A stretch of 11,717 bases of DNA from the NCBI GenBank assembly GCA_938008425.1, contig CALLKH010000303.1:1-11717 (forward strand), written 5' to 3'. Positions 6,279 through 11,717 of this stretch are shown piece by piece. Both the position numbers and the translations under genes were made by a program. Position 1 is the first letter of the stretch. Each line of letters starts with the position of its first letter. The notes beneath the pieces are model-generated. The model was given only the letters and a program-made list of their open reading frames with translations. It had not been told where the DNA came from and made no database searches. This stretch comes from an uncultured Planctomycetaceae bacterium. GTDB lineage: Bacteria; Planctomycetota; Phycisphaerae; UBA1845; UTPLA1.

Positions 6279-7139
6279 ATGTCGCCCATGGTCTATGACG
6301 AGCCCCTTCCGGAAGTGGTCATGCCCGCCTGTCCGATTCGCCGCGTGCTTCAGGGGCAGAAGGCCCTCGTCACCGGCGCGAACTCCGGCATCGGCAAGGG
6401 CATCGCCATCGCACTGGCGCACGCCGGCGCCGAGGTCATGTTGAATTATGTCGCGAATGACGAGCAGGCCGAGGCGGTCGCCGCCGAGGCCTCGCGCTGC
6501 GGCACGCGCGTGCTCGCGCACAAGGCGGACGTGTCGAGCGAGGGCGACGTGCGCGGCATGTTCGAACGCATGTTCAGGGAGTTCGGCACGATCGACATTC
6601 TCGTGAACAACGCCGGGCTTCAGAAGGACGCGCCGCTCACCGAGATGACGCTCGAACAATGGAACAAGGTGCTCGGCGTTAATCTGACGGGCCAGTTTCT
6701 CTGCGCCCGCGAGGCCGTGAGGGAATTCAAGCGGCGCGGCGTTCAGAAGAAGGTCTCCTGCGCCGCGGGGAAGATCATCTGCATCAGCAGCGTCCACGAG
6801 GTCATTCCCTGGGCGGGGCACGTCAACTACGCGGCCAGCAAGGGCGGCGTCATGTTGATGATGAAATCGATCGCCCAGGAGGTCGCGCCGTTTCGCATTC
6901 GCGTCAACAGCATCTGCCCCGGCGCGATTCGCACGCCGATCAATCGCGAAGCCTGGGAGTCGCCGCAAGCCTACGAGGATCTGATGAAGCTGATTCCGTA
7001 CAAGCGAATCGGCGAGGTGGACGACATCGGCCGCGCGGCGGTCTGGCTCGCGAGCGACGACGCGGACTATGTCCACGGCATCAGCCTCTTCGTGGATGGC
7101 GGCATGTGCCTCTATCCGGGATTTGAAGCAGGGGGTTGA
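6279..7139 (+). CDS. gdh: Glucose 1-dehydrogenase (SDR family)
   Basis: A 286-residue classical short-chain dehydrogenase. TGANSGIG (32-39) binds the cofactor, NNAG is at 110-113, and the catalytic residues are Ser171, Tyr184 and Lys188 (YAASK). The blocks ISSVHEVIPW (169-178), NSICPGAIRTPIN and the ending GGMCLYPGFEAGG closely follow the Bacillus glucose 1-dehydrogenases, which oxidise beta-D-glucose to gluconolactone with NAD(P)+. This is much closer than a generic 3-oxoacyl-ACP reductase. Differences are a 25-residue N-terminal extension and an extra stretch around 154-164 (GVQKKVSCAAG) before the catalytic serine strand. GGAG at 6266-6269 lies 9 bases before the ATG. The enzyme is soluble and cytoplasmic. 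The gene diverges from the methyltransferase-like gene with about 100 bases between starts. Glucose as substrate is inferred from similarity. Confidence 0.9.
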   Translation: MSPMVYDEPLPEVVMPACPIRRVLQGQKALVTGANSGIGKGIAIALAHAGAEVMLNYVANDEQAEAVAAEASRCGTRVLAHKADVSSEGDVRGMFERMFREFGTIDILVNNAGLQKDAPLTEMTLEQWNKVLGVNLTGQFLCAREAVREFKRRGVQKKVSCAAGKIICISSVHEVIPWAGHVNYAASKGGVMLMMKSIAQEVAPFRIRVNSICPGAIRTPINREAWESPQAYEDLMKLIPYKRIGEVDDIGRAAVWLASDDADYVHGISLFVDGGMCLYPGFEAGG

Positions 7140-7166
7140 GTTCGACGATTCGACGCGACGCCGGGC

Positions 7167-7940
7167 CTAGTTGGGGATGTCGTCGTCGTCGAAGGAATCG
7201 TCCTCGTGACGGTCCTCGCACTTCGATTGACGCGACGAATTTGATTCGCCGAGCGAGGGACGTTCATCGCCGATCGGCCGGAGATTCACCTCGCGAAACT
7301 CGTCGAAGATGTCATCGTCGTCGAAGGTTTCTGCGTCATCCTCTTCGGTCCATTCGACGCCGGCGGGGGTCGGCGCCTTGGGCAGAATGTGATCGCGGTC
7401 GTAGGGCGGATCGACGTGATCGGGAATGACATCGGCCGGCCACTCCTTCGACCACTGCCCGCGCTCCTCGGCATCGGCGTAGTACTGAAGCCAGATCTGA
7501 TTATCCTCGCTGGTTCCGCCGCCGATCATGTCGAGGTGGCAGACGTATCCCTCCACACCCGACAAATCTTTCGTCTCTTCCTGAAGCAGGTCGTGGTAGA
7601 GCTGCGTGTACAGCTCCCGATCGCTCAGGTGGTCGGTATGTGAGAGGTAGGTGGCCGTCGCGGCGAGGGCGTTGATGACGTCCCAGAGTCTTGACGTCAG
7701 ATCTTCGTCGGAGAGCGACTCGGGCGGCTCGACCTCGATGCCGGAACGGCGAAGCAGATCGATATGGCGCGTCCACGGGGCGTTGTCGAACAACTCGAAG
7801 CTGTCGAGGAATTGCTCGCCAACCTCGGTCGGGCAGTCCTCGTCGATGTGGGCGCCGAGTTCGGAGGCGCGTTCCAGAAGCTCGTTTCGACGAATTTCTT
7901 CGTCAACGCGATTCAGTTCGTTTGGGTCTTCGATGGACAT
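7167..7940 (-). CDS. Acidic protein of unknown function with an SSB-like C-terminal tail
   Basis: The 257-residue product has no signal peptide or membrane helix and is strongly acidic. The N-terminal half is helical (NELNRVDEEIRRNELLERAS, 8-27; SRLWDVINALAATATYLSHT, 83-102). A mixed region follows with HLSDRELYTQLYHDLLQEE (104-122) and PPYDRDHILPKAPTP (178-192). I believe related uncharacterised proteins occur in planctomycetes, but I cannot name a family. Two copies of FDDDDI occur, at 206-211 and 250-255. The protein ends FDDDDIPN, much like the DFDDDIPF tail of bacterial SSB but with Asn in place of the final Phe. GGAGGAG lies close upstream of the ATG at 7940. The gene starts 48 bases after the radical SAM stop on the same strand, so the two are probably one operon. 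Confidence 0.82.
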   Translation of the reverse strand: MSIEDPNELNRVDEEIRRNELLERASELGAHIDEDCPTEVGEQFLDSFELFDNAPWTRHIDLLRRSGIEVEPPESLSDEDLTSRLWDVINALAATATYLSHTDHLSDRELYTQLYHDLLQEETKDLSGVEGYVCHLDMIGGGTSEDNQIWLQYYADAEERGQWSKEWPADVIPDHVDPPYDRDHILPKAPTPAGVEWTEEDDAETFDDDDIFDEFREVNLRPIGDERPSLGESNSSRQSKCEDRHEDDSFDDDDIPN

Positions 7941-7988
7941 GTTGCTTCACTCCTCCATCGGGCGCAAAACGCACCGGTTGACGGGGTA

Positions 7989-9425
7989 TCATCCGGGTTG
8001 CAGGTGCATCCGGAACGACTCCTGAATCCGATTGAATCGTGGCGAAGGCTTCGGTGAGAAGCCGTACTTCTGCTGATCGTTCGGCGCCTGAATCTTGGCC
8101 ATTCGCTTCCAGCCGTGGTTCATGCCGAGAACAAACAGGGCCGTCGGAATCGACTTCGTGCGAACGAGCGACTTGAACGCCCGCTTCATGACCCAGCTCT
8201 TGACGGCCGCGGCGTGGCGAAGTTCGTAGATTGCCTCGTCGAGTTCGCGGGCGCTCATCTGCTTGGGTTGGTAAACCGTTTCGGTGAAGGTGTAGCGCTC
8301 CCAGTCCTCGGGGTAGTTCATGGCGAGGAGCCGGCCCTCGGCCTTGTAGCGGTCGTACATCTTCGTGCCGGGCAGGGGTGTCAGGTTGGTGACCTGGATG
8401 ATGTCCACGCCGAGCTTGACCGCGTGCAGCGCCGTCTCCGCGACGGTTTCCGGCGAGTCCATGTCGGAGCCGATGATAAAGCCGCCAAAGACGGCGACGC
8501 CTTCCTTGTGGAAGCCGTTGACCAGTTCCTGGTAGCGGTCGAGGTTCTTGCGATTGATGCCCTTGCTGTATTCCTTGAGGGCCTCGCGGTTGAAGGTCTC
8601 GAAGCCGACGAGCATGCCGCGGCAGCCCGCCTTGTAGGCGAGGCGAAGACCCTCGGGGTCGTCGCCCATGTTGATCGTCGTCTGGCTGAACCACTGCCGC
8701 TTCTTGCCGTGCTTGATGATCGCGCGAAGCAGCTCCTTCGCCCATTCGGCGTGCTTTTCGCCGACGCCGAAGAAGTTGTCATCGACCACAAACGTGAACG
8801 GCCGGGTCTGCTCGTTCCACTCCTTGAGAATGTCCGCGATGCGCCGCCGCCGGATGGGCGCGCCGTTGAATTCAGTGACCGAGCAGTATTCGCAGCCGAC
8901 CGGGCAGCCGCGAGAGGTTTGAATGGCCGAGACGTCGTACTTGCCGTTGATCGGCTGAAGGTCCTGCCGGCCGCCGCCGAAGCCCGTCTTCTCGAGATCG
9001 GACAGTGTGCCGCGATAGCGACTCTCGAGGCGGTTGTTGGCCGCGTCGTCAATGATCTTCGGCCAGATTTCGTCGCACTCACCGATGGCCACCGAGTCGA
9101 CCCGTTCGGCCGCCTCGTCCGGGCACGCCGAGGCGTGCGGCCCGCCCATGATGACCTTGATTCCGGACCTGCGACAGGCCGCGGCGATCTCGTAGGCTCG
9201 CGTCGCGCCGCTGGTGTAGGCGGTGATGCCGACGAGGTCGTACTTGCCGTCGCGGATGGAACTGTCCGTGGCGGTGGTGCCGAAGACTTCGTCGATGATG
9301 TCCACCTCGTGGGGAGGCGGGACGAGCTTGGCGAGGACCTGGAGTCCGAGCTGGGGGATGTAAGTGCCGATGGTGTGATAGCCCTGGGTACGACGGGATA
9401 TCGGATTGACGAGTGCGATGCGCAC
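7989..9425 (-). CDS. B12-binding-type radical SAM protein, GTG start
   Basis: The 478-residue product has an N-terminal cobalamin-binding-like Rossmann domain (about 1-150; ALVNPISRRT, YIPQLGLQVLA, IDEVF, VIMGGPHASACPDEA, GECDEIWPKII). The radical SAM barrel follows, with the 4Fe-4S motif CPVGCEYC (Cys174, Cys178, Cys181) inside TSRGCPVGCEYCSVTEFNG. Later blocks are FVVDDNFFG, GMLVGFETFN, FGGFIIGSDMDSPETV and LTPLPGTKMYDRYKAEGRL. The C-terminal region with YQPKQMSARELDEAIYEL resembles the DUF4070-type end. Such proteins use SAM, often with cobalamin, for methylation or ring rearrangements; the substrate is unknown here. The B12 DxHxxG motif is not seen, which is common in this class. The start is GTG at 9425, with AAGGA 7 bases upstream; a longer ATG start at 9545 adds 40 residues that do not fit the domain. 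Probably co-transcribed with the acidic protein downstream. Confidence 0.92.
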   Translation of the reverse strand: MRIALVNPISRRTQGYHTIGTYIPQLGLQVLAKLVPPPHEVDIIDEVFGTTATDSSIRDGKYDLVGITAYTSGATRAYEIAAACRRSGIKVIMGGPHASACPDEAAERVDSVAIGECDEIWPKIIDDAANNRLESRYRGTLSDLEKTGFGGGRQDLQPINGKYDVSAIQTSRGCPVGCEYCSVTEFNGAPIRRRRIADILKEWNEQTRPFTFVVDDNFFGVGEKHAEWAKELLRAIIKHGKKRQWFSQTTINMGDDPEGLRLAYKAGCRGMLVGFETFNREALKEYSKGINRKNLDRYQELVNGFHKEGVAVFGGFIIGSDMDSPETVAETALHAVKLGVDIIQVTNLTPLPGTKMYDRYKAEGRLLAMNYPEDWERYTFTETVYQPKQMSARELDEAIYELRHAAAVKSWVMKRAFKSLVRTKSIPTALFVLGMNHGWKRMAKIQAPNDQQKYGFSPKPSPRFNRIQESFRMHLQPG

Positions 9426-9432
9426 TGAGGAT

Positions 9433-9437
9433 TCCTT
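9433..9437 (-). promoter_or_regulatory. Ribosome binding site deciding the GTG start of the radical SAM gene
   Basis: AAGGA on the minus strand stands 7 bases before GTG at 9425, where the domain begins (VRIALVNPI). Confidence 0.75.
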
Positions 9438-9587
9438 GTTTTCACAGAAGGGCGGCCGCCGTGAACGAACTCCGACCGTCGGATGGCCTGGCCGCTGGAT
9501 TGGGCTGTGATGATACCCCGGAAGGGGCATCGGCGGAAGTGGCAATCATCGCCGGGGGATGGAATAGCCGCATTGCTTCAGAATCGT

Positions 9588-9621
9588 AAAAGAGAAAGAG
9601 CCGATGTGCTCACACATCGGC
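9588..9621 (-). terminator. Intrinsic terminator of the msrBA gene
   Basis: The hairpin has the 9-bp stem GCCGATGTG/CACATCGGC (9600-9608 with 9613-9621) and a 4-base loop. On the minus strand it is followed by TCTTTCTCTTTT (from 9599 down to 9588). It lies about 40 bases after the msrBA stop and separates that gene from the radical SAM operon on the same strand. The interrupted T-run makes it good but not ideal. Confidence 0.8.
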
Positions 9622-9660
9622 CCTGAGGAAATCGAATCGTCGTTTATCGCAGCGAATCGG

Positions 9661-10752
9661 CTATTTCCAGGGATTCGCAATGTGCCACGCGCGCCCCGTC
9701 TTCTCGACGTAGTCCTGGTGATACTGCTCGGCGGGATAGAAGGTCTTCGCCGCTTCGACCTGGGTCGCAATTTTTTTCTCGCCGTATCGTTTCTTGTCGC
9801 TCACTTCCTTGATGAATGCCTCGGCCTCGCCCTTCTGCGCCTCGCTGGTGAACCAGATGCCGCTGCGATACTGATCGCCGACATCCGGGCCCTGTCGGTT
9901 TACCTGCGTCGGATCATGCATGACGAAGAACGCCTCGAGCAGTCGCCGGTAAGTGATCTTCTTCGGATCGAAGACCACCTTGACGGTTTCCGCGTGGCCG
10001 GTGCCTTCGCCGCAGACGTCCTTGTAGGTCGGATTCGTGGTTCGCCCCTGCATGTAGCCGCTTACGGCATCAACGACGCCGGGGCCCTTCTGGAAGTAGT
10101 GCTCGATGCCCCAGAAGCATCCACCGGCGAAGTAGGCCGTCTCCAGTTTCGTCGCGGCGCCCTTGTCCGGCAGGGGCTGCCCCTTTTCGACAAACTTCAG
10201 CGAGGCTGAATTGAGACAGTGCCGCTCACCTGTCGGCTTGGGGCCGTCTTCGAAGACGTGGCCGAGATGCGCGGCGCAGCGGGCGCAGGTGATCTCGGTT
10301 CGGACCATGCCGTGAGTGCTGTCCTTGTGCCGCGCGACATGCTGGGGATCGAATTCCTTGTAGAAGCTCGGCCAGCCGGTGCCGCTGTTGAACTTGTGTT
10401 CACTGGAGAACAGCGGCAACTCGCACACGACGCAGGTGTAGGTGCCTTCCTTCTTGTTATCGAGGAGCGTCCCGCAGAAGGCGCGCTCGGTATCGGCCTT
10501 CTGGGTGATACGATACGCCTCGGGGTCGAGCTTTTTGGCCAGCTCCGCGACTTTTTCCTTTGGCATCGGCGTGATGTCGTATCCGGACTTCGAGAGTTGG
10601 GTCATGGGTTTCTCCGTGGAATGGGACTTTTCTTCCCCGCTTTTTCCGTCGTTGTCGCTCGGCACGTCCGCGCCGGTGGGCTGGCAGCCCGTCAGCAGCA
10701 GAGCCGGGAAGATCGTTGCCGTCACGAATTTGCGCAAGGTTGTCATCGTCAT
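9661..10752 (-). CDS. msrBA: Methionine sulfoxide reductase MsrB-MsrA fusion lipoprotein
   Basis: The 363-residue product joins both reductases, MsrB first. It begins with a lipoprotein signal: a short basic start, a hydrophobic stretch 9-20 and the lipobox LTGC (Cys23, followed by Gln). A disordered linker (24-50) follows. The protein should be anchored to a membrane facing the periplasm and repair oxidised methionine in exported proteins. MsrB (about 51-195) has zinc cysteines C107/C110 and C156/C159, the block GTGWPSF and catalytic Cys179 in RHCLNSASLKF. Cys93 (AFCGTL) may be the resolving cysteine. MsrA (about 204-363) has GGCFWG with catalytic Cys212 and the blocks GTGHAE, HDPTQVNRQGPDVG and YHQDY. 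It ends HIANPWK without the usual C-terminal resolving cysteines. I choose the first ATG after AGGAGG (10-base spacing). It reduces both S and R sulfoxides if both domains are active. Confidence 0.95.
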   Translation of the reverse strand: MTMTTLRKFVTATIFPALLLTGCQPTGADVPSDNDGKSGEEKSHSTEKPMTQLSKSGYDITPMPKEKVAELAKKLDPEAYRITQKADTERAFCGTLLDNKKEGTYTCVVCELPLFSSEHKFNSGTGWPSFYKEFDPQHVARHKDSTHGMVRTEITCARCAAHLGHVFEDGPKPTGERHCLNSASLKFVEKGQPLPDKGAATKLETAYFAGGCFWGIEHYFQKGPGVVDAVSGYMQGRTTNPTYKDVCGEGTGHAETVKVVFDPKKITYRRLLEAFFVMHDPTQVNRQGPDVGDQYRSGIWFTSEAQKGEAEAFIKEVSDKKRYGEKKIATQVEAAKTFYPAEQYHQDYVEKTGRAWHIANPWK

Positions 10753-10762
10753 CGTATTGCAG

Positions 10763-10768
10763 CCTCCT
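10763..10768 (-). promoter_or_regulatory. Ribosome binding site of msrBA
   Basis: AGGAGG on the minus strand stands 10 bases before ATG at 10752 and 16 before a second ATG at 10746. It excludes the 47-residue upstream extension of the open frame, which would also hide the signal peptide. Confidence 0.75.
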
Positions 10769-10932
10769 CGTTTCGCTCCAGATCGTCCGTCTGGGATTGT
10801 ATAGCAGATTCGGCCGCGCTGCCGTTGGTTACGGACTTTCCGCCGGTGATTCATTCGTCTCGGTGGCTGTAACCGGCGCGATCCCGCCGACATCCAACTC
10901 TGCGTTCGTGTCGCACTGATACGCTGTTATCT

Positions 10933-11717
10933 ATGTTGAGTTGCTTGTATCGAGGCGCTGCCGTGCCGTTTTCTCGAAACCTGCGTCATCACTGGCCAGA
11001 GTACCTCATGGAGGCGGCGGCGCTGGGGCTGTTCATGGTGTCCGCGGGTCTTTTCGGCACGCTTCTTGAATCGCCGACTTCGCCGGTGCATCGCGCTGTC
11101 GCGGATCCGTTTGTTCGCCGGATGATGATGGGCGCGGCCATGGGTCTGACGGCGATATTGCTCATTTACTCGCCGTGGGGGCGACGATCGGGGGCTCACA
11201 TGAACCCGGCCGTCACGCTGACATTCTGGCGGCTCGGCAAGGTCGAGACGGCCGACGCCGTTTTCTATTGCGTGTTTCAACTGCTGGGCGGAGTCGCCGG
11301 CGTTTTGCTGGTGGAGCAGATTCTTGGCCGGTCGTTTACCGACGCGCCGGTTTCGTACGTTGCGACGCTTCCGGGAGAGTTCGGAACAGGCGTCGCGTTC
11401 CTGGCTGAATGTGTCATCTCCGTTGTCATGATGGCGATGATTCTGTTTACGGCCGGCTCGGCGCGCTGGTCGCGATGGACCGGTCTCTTCGCCGGTGTCT
11501 TGATCGCGACCTACATCACGTTTGAGGGGCCGCTGTCCGGCTTCAGCATGAATCCTTCGAGAACGCTGGCATCGGCCATTCCCGGCGACATCTGGACCGG
11601 CTGGTGGCTGTACCTTTTCGCGCCGACGCTTGGCATGCTGGCGGGGGCGGAATTGCAGCGCGGGGTTTTGAAGAGTCATTCGCGGCATTGTGCCAAGCTG
11701 ATGCACTGCCCGAAGAA
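10933..11717 (+). CDS. Aquaporin (MIP family), 3' end beyond the window
   Basis: 261 residues are visible and the frame is still open at the edge. It is a six-helix channel protein of the major intrinsic protein family, carrying water or small neutral solutes across the inner membrane. The first pore motif is SGAHMNPAVT (86-95). The second is SGFSMNPSRTLASAIPG (202-218), with NPS in place of NPA and Arg210 as the usual selectivity-filter arginine. Hydrophobic segments fit helices near 26-42, 66-80, 109-128, 154-173, 183-197 and 221-240. The tail RHCAKLMHC (251-259) is basic and has two cysteines. The ATG at 10933 has no clear ribosome site. A GTG at 10963 has GAGG 7 bases upstream and may be the true start, which would remove 10 residues. 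It diverges from msrBA across about 180 bases. Confidence 0.92.
   Translation, partial: MLSCLYRGAAVPFSRNLRHHWPEYLMEAAALGLFMVSAGLFGTLLESPTSPVHRAVADPFVRRMMMGAAMGLTAILLIYSPWGRRSGAHMNPAVTLTFWRLGKVETADAVFYCVFQLLGGVAGVLLVEQILGRSFTDAPVSYVATLPGEFGTGVAFLAECVISVVMMAMILFTAGSARWSRWTGLFAGVLIATYITFEGPLSGFSMNPSRTLASAIPGDIWTGWWLYLFAPTLGMLAGAELQRGVLKSHSRHCAKLMHCPK
10952..10955 (+). promoter_or_regulatory. Possible ribosome binding site for an alternative aquaporin GTG start
   Basis: GAGG stands 7 bases before GTG at 10963, in frame with the aquaporin. Two other genes in the window use GTG with a 7-base spacing, so this start is credible. The conserved sequence (HWPEYLMEAAALG) lies after both candidates and does not decide. 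Confidence 0.4.

Noticed and set aside
6102..7076. A 324-residue minus-strand open frame opposite the glucose dehydrogenase
   Set aside because: It is antisense to a well-supported SDR gene and overlaps the ICMT-like gene. No recognisable product.
8115..9428. A 437-residue open frame on the plus strand opposite the radical SAM gene
   Set aside because: It is antisense to a gene with an intact CxxxCxxC motif; the composition (Ala/Asp/Val/Arg) is shadow-like and no family is seen.
9515..9526. CCCC-GGAA-GGGG hairpin upstream of the radical SAM gene
   Set aside because: A 4-bp stem is easily found by chance in GC-rich DNA, and no riboswitch (for example cobalamin) architecture is visible around it.
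10219..10872. A 217-residue plus-strand open frame opposite msrBA
   Set aside because: It is antisense to a clear gene; low-complexity shadow.
10868..10878. The 11-base string TGTAACCGGCG, also present at 884-894, as a shared operator
   Set aside because: Exact 11-mers are expected to recur by chance in a window of this length, and the flanks do not match.
10927..11706. A 259-residue minus-strand open frame at the right edge
   Set aside because: It is the complement of the aquaporin. It is highly Arg/His/Gln-rich with no domain.

Overview
The window is GC-rich, densely coding bacterial DNA that most resembles a planctomycete (Planctomycetota). That assignment is an inference. It rests on the style of the genes (a NagB of the type usually fused to a PIG-L domain, a large GH63-like glucosidase, a B12-type radical SAM protein, a planctomycete-like aquaporin) and on the short palindromic repeats between genes. 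There are ten protein genes, two of them cut by the window edges, and no rRNA, tRNA, CRISPR array, insertion sequence or phage gene that I can recognise.

Layout, left to right. (1) The 5' part of a glucosamine-6-phosphate deaminase gene (minus, runs off the left edge). (2) A 257-base divergent spacer with two small palindromes. (3) A 943-residue cytoplasmic GH63/GH37-like glucosidase (plus). (4) About 470 bases without a gene, filled with REP-like palindromic repeats, including a nested inverted structure of about 200 bases with arms A-B-C / C'-B'-A'. (5) A divergent pair of unrecognised genes: a small helical TPR-like protein (minus) and a four-helix membrane protein (plus). (6) An isoprenylcysteine methyltransferase-like membrane protein (minus), divergent from a glucose 1-dehydrogenase of the SDR family (plus). 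(7) A probable two-gene minus-strand operon: a B12-binding-type radical SAM protein, then an acidic protein of unknown function whose C-terminus looks like the tail of single-stranded DNA-binding protein. (8) A membrane-anchored MsrB-MsrA fusion (minus) followed by a good intrinsic terminator. (9) The start of an aquaporin gene (plus, runs off the right edge).

The genes do not form one obvious pathway. The left third is carbohydrate-related (amino sugar deaminase, alpha-glucosidase-like enzyme, then glucose dehydrogenase further on). The right part holds a redox-repair lipoprotein and a water/solute channel. Several starts are set by Shine-Dalgarno sites rather than by the longest open frame. 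Two genes (the methyltransferase and the radical SAM protein) very likely begin at GTG.

The points most worth a second look are the SSB-like FDDDDIPN tail with its internal copy, the nested palindromic repeat element, the MsrBA lipoprotein that lacks a C-terminal MsrA resolving cysteine, and the altered active-site motif (RTGH) in the NagB-like protein. I did not find a clear new multi-gene system.
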